From Bilabrum cf. latius (lineage: Eukaryota > Bigyra: Bicosoecida > Bigyra > Bicosoecida), in contig OZ237751.1 of NCBI GenBank assembly GCA_965178125.1, forward strand, positions 558,001 through 622,000: DNA of 64,000 nucleotides, in the 5' to 3' direction. The notes beneath the pieces are model-generated. The model searched no databases and was not told the origin of the DNA. It worked only from the letters and a program-made list of their open reading frames with translations. How positions within the stretch are numbered: the first letter of the stretch is position 1; the number at the start of each line of letters is the position of its first letter. Shown one piece after another: positions 23,550 through 34,792 of the stretch. The translations under genes and the position numbers were made by a program.

Positions 23550-26500
23550 ATGTTTAACTAGTCTAAGGATGATGAGATCATGCTTGCATTGGTTGGAAGC
23601 ACCCAGTTTTCGGGCGACAAAGACCGAGGCGCTCGAGCTGCTCGCACAAGCTCATCGAGCAGCAGCATGGCCGCGATGCAAGACGAATCGCCGCATGCCG
23701 TGCAAGCAACAACAAAAAACAAAACTGATTCATTTCATGACGCCGAATCATCCGTGTTTGGGACTCCTCCAACGATGAAGCGAACAGTGAGCAGTCAGTG
23801 GGGTGAGCAGTGGTCCGACGTCAGCATCGGCAAGCATCTCGGCTCGCAACAGGCGCCTGGAGTTCAATTTCCGATAGATGAGAAGCGACAGGAAGCGAGA
23901 GCAGGCACTTAGCCTCCTAGAGCAGAAGTCAAGGCAAAGAAGGTGGTTCCCAGAGCAACCGGCTTCTTGGGCGGCAGCGAAGCTCGTTTGCCGAGCAGCG
24001 GCTCGAGCGACGGTATCCTGCTCGACAGTGTCATGACAGGAGCAAATAGGTCTGCTCTGAAAAAGTACACCAAGTTGAACAAGGTGCAGAGCGCTTTCTT
24101 CGATTCACTGTTCTGCTCCGACGACAACGCGGTGATTGCAGGTCCGACGGGAGTTGGAAAGACGCTCGCAGCTGAACTGGCCTTCTTGCGCATGATCAGC
24201 AGGCAATCGGCACATTCAGAAGGGACATCCTTGGGTAAGCCAGATTCTAGGGGTCGGGGCAAGATGGTGTACCTTGCTCCAAGCCGGGCGCTGTGTATCG
24301 AGAGGGCAAGCGATTGGGCTGCTCGATTCGAGGGCCCGCTCAAAATCAAGGTGGAGTGCCTTCCCTCCGATTTTGGGAGCCTCGATGCAAGCTCCGCCAG
24401 TCTGAATTCCAGACTTGCTCGGGCGGACTTGCTGTGCACAACTCCCGAGAAATGGGACTCTGTGACGAGGCGGTGGAAGTCGAACGCCGACCTCATCGGA
24501 GAGGTGTCTGTCGTCTGCATCGACGAAGTACACACTCTCAGCGACGATCGGGGAGCCACACTGGAGGCAGTAGTGGCTAGGATGCGCACGATTGCGTCCT
24601 CTAACGCCGCAAAGCAGAAGGGTTGGCCTTGCACCAACCTCAGGCTGGTCGCCTTGTCGGCTACGCTGCCCAACGTCAACGACGTGGCTGCGTGGCTGCG
24701 GGCGCCAGCCAAGTCCACCTTCCAGTTCCCCGCCAGCTCCCGCCCAGTCCCCCTTCAGCTCCACGTGAAAGGCTACAACCACCGTGGTAACGACTTCCTC
24801 TTCGTGAAGCAGCTGCTCGACAGAGTCTACGACGTTTTGCTCGAGCTCTCCGACTAGAAGCCAGCCCTCGTGTTCTGCACCTCACGGTCGCAGGCCCAGA
24901 CCCTCGCTGCGCAGCTGGCGGCCCAGGCAGAGACTGGAGCGACAAATTCCTACCTGGCCAAGCAAAAGATGAAGCAGACGGGAGGCAAGTCTGGGGTGTT
25001 CGCAGCAGTGTCGTCCGCGCACGGCGGGCAGGTTGCACGGAAGTCTGCTCTCTCCAAGTTCGTCATCTCAGAGGAGCACAAGCAGGCCCTATTCACTGCT
25101 TCACTGGATGTCAAAGACAAGGGGCTTGCCAGGCTGCTGTCCCTCGGGGTGGGCTACCACCACGCTGGCATGGAGCCGTCAGACAGGGAGCTCATCGAAC
25201 AGCTCTTCAGGGACAGGGTGCTGCCCACCCTGTGCACCACGTCAACTCTGTCTGTCGGAGTGAACCTTCCCGCTCATCTAGTGGTGGTTGCTTCCACAAT
25301 GGCGTGGAGGGGCCAGGGAAGCGGCTACCAAGAGGTACCCAGGGCGCAGATCCTGCAGATGCTGGGTAGGGCAGGAAGGCCCGGGTACGACACGCACGGC
25401 GTGGGCGTGGTGATGACCAAGCTTGATGATCGCACTAGGCTGCAGCGCTCGCTGACTGGCAGTGAGATCGTTGAATCAAGGCTGGCAGACCAGCTGGTGG
25501 AGCACCTGAATGCAGAGATCAGCTCAGGTGCCATCACCAACGTGACCGATGCCGAGCGCTGGCTACGCAGCACGTTCTTCTTCGTTCGACTCATGCGGAA
25601 TCCTGCCATGTACCTTCGCTTCTGCAAGGCTGCGTAGCCCGCAAGCAACGAGCAATAGACGGGTATGGGAGCCGCAGTGGGACTGCCAGGCACTGCTGCC
25701 ACGGGTGGCGCAGCAGCTGCAGAGAAGGAGCAGCCCAGCGGGCAACCGTATTCGAAGGAGGTGAGCTATCAAATGAAAGCACCGATGCGCTATTATGCTT
25801 TGTTTTGCTATCCTACTGTAGCTATTGCCACGTGCTACTTGCAATTTCGTACCCCTTGCACCGCAGCTTCGTGCCCTCGCCAATCGGTGCATCGACCGAC
25901 TGCAGCAGGCTGGCATCGTCGAGGTGGTGCCAATGACAGACGGCTCTTCGGCAGGAAATGGATCAACCGAAGCAAAGGTGCTGCCCAAGAGTCAGTCACA
26001 CGTAATGTCCAGGCGATATCTGCGGTTCATCACCGTTGCACAGGCTGTGAAGATGGGCCAGCGTGAGTGGCATTCCAGCACGAGGATGCGGTAATTGTTG
26101 GCACCGACTGACATGCACGCATTGCTACACACACCTCCAAGTAACTATTCCAAATCTTATATTGTTTTGCAGTGGTTGGCCTCGAGGACGTGCTGAGGAT
26201 GGCGTGCAGCTGCAAGGAGCTGGACGACACGTGCGTGCGGAGAGACGACCGAGTGCCCCTCAGCGAGATCTGGTCCGGGAAACGGCCAGGAGCGCGGTTC
26301 AGATCAAAGGAGAAGATCAAGTCAAAGACAGACAAACTGTTTGTGCTGGTGCAAGCGTACATTGCACGGACTGTGCTTTCAGGCGCCAAGGAGAGCAGAC
26401 TGAAGGAAGACGGGCAGCGATCCGCGCACGTGCTCCAGCGCGTGCTGGACGGAATCCACGAGTAAGATCCGTAGCAACACTTGCCCGGTGAAACAGCTTC

Positions 26501-28729
26501 TGGTAAATGTCCTAATTTGCATGCTTCTATCTTCTTGTTTCTCGCGCATGCACAGGATCATGGAGAGCAACGACATCAGGGCTCCGGGGGCCGTCAATGC
26601 ATACATACTGGCCAAGTGTCTCCGCCTGCGGCAGTGGGACACACCAATGACAGCTTCTGCTGCCATGGCTGGTCAAAAACGCAAAAGGAGAGGCAAGATC
26701 GTGTCTGCGAACGAGAGCGAGTTTCGCTAGCTGCTTCAGGTAGACGAATTTGTGAGCCAGGATCGCTCCGTTGCTCATATGTCTATCACTGCACAAGCCA
26801 AGCCACGCTTTGTTCCCTATACTATCTTGACACCCCCACGTATCTCTTACATTCTGCAGGGAAGTTTTATTTCGGATGATCAGGTGACTCGGCTTGAAGA
26901 GGCTGGTATCCTCACCTTCAGGCAGCTGCTGGCGACACGAGTAGACACTCTTGCTGTGTGCATGCAGACTCCCACCGCGAGTGTGCAAGGCCTTCTTAAC
27001 GCGCTGCACAGGATCCCACAGGTACAACTCAGCGCTCGAATGGTACATACTGTAGCCAAAGGATCGGGACAGGGAACGCAGTACATGGTGCAGATCCAGA
27101 TTGTCCCTGGTGGCAGCAAGCAGACTCACGGTTTGCACGGCATTTGCACGAGCCTCCGTGTGTTCGTCTACGTCCCATGCATCGGTGGTCTACTGCTCAG
27201 CACAGAAGTACAGGCCGGATCTCAAAGGCTGAATGTACTCGTTCCGTCTACTCTAGTGGACGATTTCTCCTCGGCCGGGGAGATCGATTCCATGGCGGCG
27301 CAGGTGCTTGTCTCGAACGCGACTCTTTGTAAGCTCTACAGTCGCACAGGACCGATCCAAACCCACTGATCTCACCCCAAGCGTCGATTGTTTTCAGCTC
27401 AAACGTAGCATTATTGCCATTCTTTTCGCAGTTGGATTCAATGTTCAGCTGCAAGTGCCGTTCAGTGAGGCGGTGTCCTTCGAGTACGCAGGCAAGGACC
27501 CAACTGCCGGGATGATCATCGCTGCAACAGACAACATGTGGTCGGAGAAGCAAGCCGGTAGCAACCGTACATGGGGCTCCTCTTCAGAGAGGCAGATGCA
27601 GCAAAATGGCCCGGGGCAGGCCAGCGATGAGCCACCTGCCAAGCAGGCCAGGACCACAGTCGAGCTGCACAGCGCCAACGCTCCAGCCTTCTCGCCTGGA
27701 TTGCCGACCCAGCAGAAGAAGAAGCCGCGCTCCAGGAAGCAGATGCAGTCAAATCTTAAGAAGCTATTGATGGACCGCATGAAGTAGAAGGCGGAAGAAC
27801 GAGCGGGGGACGCCTCATCTGGTACATCTGGGTCAGCTGCAGGCCCCGCGCCAGAGGCTCTACCACCAGCTACTGCAACAAGCTCGAGCGGACCATCTAC
27901 AGCGCAATCGAGCCGCAAATTTGACTCCCACGAGCAACAAGAAACATCTGTGGAATTCTCCGCTGAAGAGCTTGCAGCACTCTACGCGTTTGACAACACC
28001 GTGACCGACACATACAGCGCAGCAGTGCCAGCAGCAATGGTGCAGGCCAGTGCAAGCGCGGCGTCATCGACACATCAAGACGTTCGGCAAGAACAGTGGT
28101 TGGGTGTAGGCCCAGATATGACTGGAGCTGTGCAGGACATGTCGCGTGGATATACTGGAAGACCTCCTGCCCTTATGTCAACTGGGCACGCCCCTATCAC
28201 TGGCGCCGGAGCTGCTGCGCGGCGGCAGATGTCGGATTTGTCTGTGCAACGCGGTCAAGCATGGGGTGGTAGGGAGTACGCCACATCAGGCGGCCGTGGC
28301 ATGGGTCCAGATTCATCTTCCACTTCATCTAGTGGACCGCACGGCCCATCGATGATGGGTGCCGATTGGGCTAGTGCTGCAGGGTACCAAGGAGGCGCAG
28401 CTGTTGTCCCCACATCAGGACAAGCGTTAATTCAGCCACATACTGCACCGTTGGACCAACAAGGTGACATCTGGCGCGCTGCTGCCGTCCGACCCTCCTA
28501 GTTCCACCAGCAACCGCACTACAGGCCCCAGGGGGGAACTGGTGCTTCGCAGTGTGTGCAGCCCGTCAGCACTGCAGCAGCGCAGAAGTCTCCATTTTTT
28601 GACGCGAGAGGGGGCGCTAGTGGCTACGCCGGTAGCGCGGTGTCAGCTGGTGGTGTGAGTAGGGGTGCAGATTCTAGCAGCCGTGTGGCAGGCGGCGGTG
28701 CCGACGACCTGAGTGCCCTCTTTGACTGA
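23550..28729 (+). CDS. HFM1: HFM1/MER3-type Ski2-like DNA helicase (meiotic crossover helicase)
   Basis: Six exons in phase: 23550-25760, 25867-26062, 26173-26461, 26556-26739, 26860-27328, 27432-28729; stop TGA; about 1548 residues. Helicase motifs in order: NKVQSAFFDSL (Q-motif-like), Walker A GPTGVGKT (about residue 200), PSRAL, DEVH box (CIDEVHTLSDD), SATLPN, FCTSR, TLSVGVNLPAH, QMLGRAGRPGYD. This is followed by winged-helix and Sec63-like regions (FRQLLQ...ISDDQVTRLEEAGI). In yeast and animals the family unwinds recombination intermediates for meiotic crossovers. The C-terminal about 350 residues are Ser/Gly/Gln rich. Eight TAGs read as Gln; one lies in FR-Q-LL, the conserved RQL of the Sec63 segment, another in SD-Q-KPALVFC. 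Two short in-frame stretches inside exon 5 (27022-27081, and about 27130-27208) also have GT...AG ends and may be introns, so that region is uncertain. An ASCC3/BRR2-like helicase is less likely because there is only one helicase cassette. Confidence 0.82.
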
Positions 28730-28843
28730 TTTGTCACGTGCGATGCCTGTCCACGTCGGCGTTGTGTAAGGTTACGTAATATCCGATTGTAAGAAGGAGC
28801 CATTTCGATACTATTATAGCAACAAGACCGCAGCAGATGCCAC

Positions 28844-30886
28844 TCACAAGTCGTCATCATCGTCTGCAAGATTTCCACCCAGCGGACTGAGCCCACGCTC
28901 GCTCATGTAACCAGCGAGGCTGTCGATCCCCGAAGCATACCCGTCTGGCAAACCTCCCAGGGGAGCAGCAGGCATTCCACTCGCCCACACTTTCTGTGAT
29001 GCCTCTGCCGGAGCGCCTGCAATCATGGCGGTGTCACCACCGCTAGTGTTTGCGTGCTGTGGCACTCCCCTCGTCGGCCCCAAATCGCCATCGCCGAGCC
29101 CGAAGGCAAGTTCTGCCTTGTCGCCCCGTGGAGCCGGCTCCTCTCGCACCACCTGGTGGTACACTTGATAGCCACCATCCTGCCTCGAGTGTGCCCTGGA
29201 CCCGCCCTGGCTCCCATGGGAGCTGGCCCTGCTGCTCTCCTCACCAGCTGCCAGCGAGGCCGTGCTGTCCGGGCGGCCCCCGGGGGAGCCCTGCCCGCCA
29301 GCATAGCCCACGCTGGCATGCATCATCCTGAGCTTCTCGGCGGGCGACATGCCGCCACCCATGGTCTGGCTGCCTGCCATCGAAGTGCTCAGGCTGTGCT
29401 CTGCCACCACGGGGGCTCGCACCCTGATCCTCTTGGCCGATGAATAGTCACTATCTTGGGCTGTGGCAGGGCCCCGCCCAGCCTCGGCCTCTTTCCTGTC
29501 ACTCAGAGCAGGTCCGTCCGCTGTAGTGCGGAGGTAGTCCGCCGTGTCAGTCGCGCTGGGCGGATACACGTACCTGCCGTTCGATTTCACGAATCCTTGG
29601 TTCAGCGCTGCAGCCCTCTGCGCCTCCTGCCAGAGAGCCACCCTGTCTCCTGCGCCTGCACCTGCACCCTGCTCCTTACCACCACTTGACGGTTGTTGTC
29701 CAGCGAGCGTCGAAGAAGAGGAACTTGCCGACTCGGCGTACATCCTGGCGACAATAGGCTCTGTCACTGCAGCCAGAATGCCGCCGAGCCTCTGCGACGA
29801 AGTCATGAACGTGTCGGTACCCTCAGACAACCCCGGCAGCTTGCCCGACATGGCAGCTGCGCCGGGGAGTTGCGTCTCCGCCTCATCGAGGAAGCGGCCC
29901 AGGGACCTCTGCATCACGGCGAGGCTCTGGGCCATGCCGGCGGTGCTTCCACTCAGACCTGAGCTCACCACGGCCGGACTGCGTGCCAGGGCATCCACCT
30001 GTGCCTGGATCATGGTGGCCTGTCCAGCCACCTCGTGCAGTGCCCTGACCGCTGCCTGAAGCGAAGCGCGCAGCCTCTGGGCTTCATCGTGGGATCCGTC
30101 GTGATGATGATGATGCTGCGGAGCTTGGAGCATTGTTGCGGCTTCTCGGGCCGCAGCTGATGATCCGGGGTGTCCGGTCGACACGGAGGAGCTGACGATG
30201 CTTCGCGTGTCTCCTTTGCTGCTGGGAGCAGGCGACGCGAGAGACGCCCGCATCGCGGCCTATGCTGCTGCCGCTGCCATGGTCGCGGGGGTTGGCTGCT
30301 GCAGAGGTGGTGCGACCGAAGCGGGGGGCGAGGCCGATTTCTTCTCGTTTGACATTCGAGAAGCTTTTCTTTTCTGCTGCTTTCGCCTGGGGATTCGCGC
30401 GGCTTCTTCGGGGTGACCCTTTCGAAACTGTGGATTCTCGAACACGGCAGCTTTCGGGTTTGTCTTTGAGAAGCTGTAAGAGTTCAATTGCCGCACGAAC
30501 GAGCAGAATGAAGTCGACTTGCATAACACGGGCAGTACAACCGAACTAAATCGATCAAAGGAACCTTCAGGCACAACGAACCCTGCGAAAATACAGCCAG
30601 TTGACACAATAACAATACGTGGCACGGCGTTGGAGCGATAGTACCGCTGCAGAGCCAACGCCTGCCTTGAGCAGTTGTACTTCAAGCCCAAACTCTAGTC
30701 CAAAGTAAGATAATGGTGCTAGAATGCTCCGGTAGAAGTGGAGAGGATCTCAAGTGAAAATGCGTCTAGAAGCTCATTTTGTCCGCCGCGATTCTCACCG
30801 TGATCTCCGTGCCACTGGATCATTTCGTCTGTCTCCTAGTTATCAACTACATAGTACAGCCGTTCTACAAATGGTTTTTTCTCCAT
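28844..30886 (-). CDS. Heat shock transcription factor (HSF)
   Basis: Two exons: 30799-30886 (ATG) and 28844-30582, with a 216-bp intron (donor GTGAGA), phase-1 junction, stop TGA; about 608 residues. The N-terminus is an HSF DNA-binding domain: KPFVERLYYVVDN, MIQWHGDHG, across the intron to GFVVPEGSFDRFSSVVLP, then the recognition helix SFCSFVRQLNSYSFSK and FENPQFRKG. A basic patch, an Ala/Pro linker and a helical segment (AQRLRASLQAAVRALHEVA) that may be the oligomerisation coiled coil follow, then a long Ser/Gly-rich tail ending in an acidic NLADDDDDL. Two TAGs read as Gln; the first (30836) lies inside the DNA-binding domain in VVDN-Q-ETDE, so the domain cannot be translated without readthrough. 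In other eukaryotes HSFs bind inverted nGAAn repeats in stress-gene promoters. Confidence 0.92.
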
Positions 30887-31161
30887 CCCTGTGATGGCAG
30901 AAAATCTGGAAGGAAGGAAATCCGCCAAATCCAAGCTGCTACCGTCCATATTAGATATAGGCCTCGGCAGCTGTCTTACCTTTCGGAAGCTTAAGAACAC
31001 TATCATAACTAGCCATTCGACTCGGTTCAATCTGTCTGGATGCCAGTACTCAGCAATGAGTGCTGCAAATTTCGCACGCAGAAAGGAAGTCATCAAAAAG
31101 TACTCGCAACAAAATCATATATTGCATCGCGACGAAGTGCAAGTGCTCCCAGAACATTGCG

Positions 31162-34100
31162 ATGTACGGTATTATTGGAATGGTACTAAGTTTAACTGTT
31201 GCTGAAGCTACAGTTCTGGCTGTAGGGAAACTGGAAGCATGCTTATAGAGCGGTGGTAGTACCACGCAGCCTAGCGGTCAAACTGGAGACAGTCTGCAGT
31301 GCTCGTAGAGATTTGTCGTAACCCTATCTGTGCAAAATGGGGAGACTGGGACTGAATCAGTATCATCATACTCGCTTGACAAGGCCTTTGATGAGGATGG
31401 CAGGGAGCTTGATGTTCTAGACGACGTTACAGTCACCTTGAGCAAGTCTGCCATCTCGCTTCGATATCCTCTAATATACGAGCAAGTAAGGATTTACCCC
31501 GGTGTAGTCATAGGAGATTAAAATGTGATGCTATGCGTAGCTCGAACTGCGCTACGAATAACGGAGTCTTGGATGCCGCAGATGATTCTGAACCGAAAAA
31601 CGCCACTATCGCCGACCAACCTTGCCGCTGCACGGGCACTCACCCCAGTCCCCAAACTCAGTTCTACCCGTCCCAATGCAGGATTTTAACTCTCAGCCGT
31701 ATGAATTGATACTAACTAGAGATCAGGACGGCGATCCGTACAGGTGGCCGCTGAACCAGTGCAGAGACGATCCAGACGACACAGCCTCAGCCTGCGGTGT
31801 GATGATTGACTCCAACTCGAACACTGCTGTTCCCTACAGCCATGGATTCTGTTGCAAGTGCAGCCTGCAGGACTACGTGAGCTCCGCATCTTCCATATCG
31901 AGAGCCAACCTCCAGTGCCAGCTCCTGAGCAGCAACGCAGCCCAGGGGGCTCACTGCCTCAGGTTCTCCAAGCTGTGGTACTCAGCGTTCTAGATGCGCG
32001 CGCCGGTCGTAGACTACACGGTCACTGCGCATGTGCAGCGATGCAGGCAGCAGACGGGCGCATCACCCAGCGCTACCAATGCGAATGGGACAGACTCGCC
32101 TCCGAGGCAGTGCACGGAGACAACCGTGTCGCTGGGACCTTCAGTACCAGGGGCCTGCGTAAACCTGCCTGTCGGAGCGGATGATGATGGGGATAATGGA
32201 ATTCCTTGTACGGTACTTGCATCACTAGAGGGCGATTTCGCTGCATTTGAGAGCGCGCCCGACTACGGCAGCAAGTACATGATGATTCCGCTCACCTGCA
32301 ACAGCGCGGCACTCTGCGGCTCCCGGGTGCTCGAGACCTCTGATCGGTGGATGATGGTAGACAAACACGCGGTGACGCTGGATGGCACTACATGCAACAA
32401 GATTGGTGTGTCTCACGAGGCGTTCTACTCCTAGTCGCAGAGGTGCGACAAGTATGCCAACAGCTGCCTTGACAACCAGCTGGAAGACCTCTACCAAGCC
32501 GATCTCGAGAAGGAGACCGAGGGCAAATCCGGGGATTATTTCGTCAAGTTTTAGCAGTATGGAGACAAGTTCAATCCCGAACTTAGGTCCAGCGACACAG
32601 CAGCTGCGGTGTTCCAGACGAATAGGTTCCAGAAGAGCGTGGTGACGCTGATGCTCGATGCTGATTCCATCCGGTGGACCATCAAAGTTAGTCCGGCCTC
32701 AATAACCTAGGCTGAAATCGAAAATTTCGAGGCAATGAGCAGTAGCGGGTACCTTTTGGTCGACGTCCAGAACGATGGCACGGTGGCAGGGACGTACTAC
32801 GTGCAGGTGAACTGCTCCGAGGGCATTGCACCTGTCCCTGCGCAGCCAGTAAGCCTTGCAGAGAGCGGGTCAGCCGGTGACGCTGGTAGCGTGCGATTTT
32901 CAATTTATACCACGAGCACTTTCCAGCAAGCCATGCAGGCATTGGATTAGAGCACGACCGCAAGCAGCTGGTGCCGGGTGACGCTGGTCGATAGCATCTT
33001 CAGGACGATGGACGCGACTCGCATCAACTTCACCGTGTCTCACATGGTGCAGGACAAGGGCACTCAGGGCGGTAATTTGTCCGATGGCGCTCCTACCAAC
33101 AGCACTGGCACTGGCCAAAGCGGTCCGGGGCGGCTGACAAACTCCGCAGAAGAAGGGTGTGCTGGCTGCTTCGCTCTGAATCTTTACTGCCACCTCGCTC
33201 GCTCCTGCTTCGCTCCAATCATGGCAGATGCCGCGGTGCTGCTTGGAATTGCAGCGCTAGGTTTCCTCGCATTCAAGTATCCTTCTCTGCTGTTCTGTCC
33301 GTGCCGTACCCTGTGCGGGTGCCTGTGCTCGGGCGGGGGGGACAGGGACAGCGACAGCTCTGGGTGTTGTGGCCCCAGTAGAAGCAGTGACAGGGGCAGG
33401 AAAGACAGGGGCAGCAAGAAGCGAGAACGGAGAAAACGACGCCGTGGACGTTCAGAGTCTTTGTCATCTTCAGACAGTCGGTCGAGCAGCACCAGCAGCG
33501 GTATCCGAGAACCAGGCGCTGAACCCGCATCTTGCTGCGGATGCTTAGGGTCAGGTGAAACCGTCACTACCAGCAAAACCGCCGAGAGCTAGCGAAAGCG
33601 GCAAGATTACCGTCACAGAACAAGTGGAACTCCTCAAGACAGGGCAAAGCATCGCGGGAATCGCACTCATAGGCGGCGCGCGTCCTCTTTCGACGATTCG
33701 TTTACGCACAAGTCCCGCCCCAAGTGGAGTGATGCACCAAGGATTGAAACTGGTGGAGATCGATTCTAGCAAGAGGTAGGTATGTCATGTTCAAGCGGGA
33801 GAAGGCGAGCGTCGAGTTTCTCCGCAGTCGCGGCCGGACACTGGAGTGGTGGCAAGCTTGGAGCAGCAGCGCCCGTTGCAGCTGCCTTTGGGTGCAGTGC
33901 AAATGGTCGGCATGCGGGTGCTGCTCCTGCGGGTCTCGAGGAGACCATGATGGACTACGCCGGCCATATTGCTTTCAATCAGGAGGATAGAGGAACCGTG
34001 CAGTCCATTGATAGCGATTCTATTGGTTCTGTGGCTGAACCGGCCGAGGTGAGTTGGGGCGGGGTCGGTGGAGGAGGGATTGCCGAGCCCAACGCGGAGA

Positions 34101-34690
34101 AGGGGCCACGCAACGGCAGCAGGACTGGCATTTGGGGGTCAATTGTGGGCGGGCTAGGATTGTGGGGGAGCCAATAGCCATAGGAGTCAGAGCAGCACAA
34201 CCTAGGGGCAGACCGTGACGCATACCGCAAGCGGTGGGCGACGAGGAGGCTGTCCATCCAAGTGAGCCGCACAAACCTCGGGGCAGTGCATCGGAAGAGC
34301 ATACTGCCGCCACGGTAGAACCCCTTGTGGCAGGCAAGGGAAGTTGATATACAAGATCAGGGTGTGCCCGCGCTTGCTGGTTAGACCCGCCGGCTAGCTG
34401 CAGCAAAGGACGAGGTGTCTATGTTCCGCGTCAGGGGGCGGCTGGGTCACGCTAGGCATCTTACCTCTGGAGCCGTGCTTGGGACGCACCGAGCTGGAAT
34501 CGGTACTATGTCGACTTTCTCGCACCAAGTGAACCCTGTAGCAACGGTTCCTTAGATTTTCTCGCGGGAAAGGCATACAAGGATGCCAATGGATCGAGGA
34601 GGGCCAGAGCATTTCGGCCTAGTGTCGAGTAGGCACACCCGTGCAGCGAAGTCTCTAGCCCTCAGCGCAAGGAAAAAGCCGTGGGAATGA
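31162..34690 (+). CDS. HAP2: HAP2/GCS1 gamete fusion protein
   Basis: A single-pass membrane protein that merges gamete plasma membranes; structurally a class II fusogen. Two exons: 31162-31485 and 31682-34690, with a 196-bp intron (donor GTAAGG), phase 0, stop TGA; about 1110 residues. The first about 16 residues look like a signal peptide, followed by KLEACLQSGG and LQCSQRFVVTLSV, the usual HAP2 start. The diagnostic HAP2-GCS1 block is HGFCCKCSLQ, then ISRANLQCQLL, then GAHCLRFSKLWYSAF and DYTVTAHV. A membrane helix (about residues 622-645, VLLGIAALGFLAFKYPSLLF) and a Cys-rich then Arg/Lys-rich segment follow. The remaining about 400-residue cytoplasmic tail is long for the family and contains at least seven TAGs. 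In total 14 TAGs read as Gln, two before the intron and one inside the core domain right after WYSAF. Confidence 0.93.
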
Positions 34691-34792
34691 TGAGTCAACT
34701 GTTATTGTTTTTGATGTGAATGCATGCATTGTTGTCTTAACTATTGTGTTTGGTCACTGGATTCTGCCAGAGCAGCGGCTGCACTTTGCAAT

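Noticed and set aside
27022-27081. Extra 60-bp intron in the HFM1-like gene
   Set aside because: It has GT...AG ends and would improve the match at IPQ-YMVQIQ, but it is a multiple of three without stops and shorter than other introns here; left as coding and flagged.
30836-31096. Additional upstream HSF exon (MMTSFLRAKFAALIAEYWH...)
   Set aside because: The ATG at 30884-30886 already gives a normal HSF start just before the DNA-binding domain; the upstream frame has no HSF similarity.
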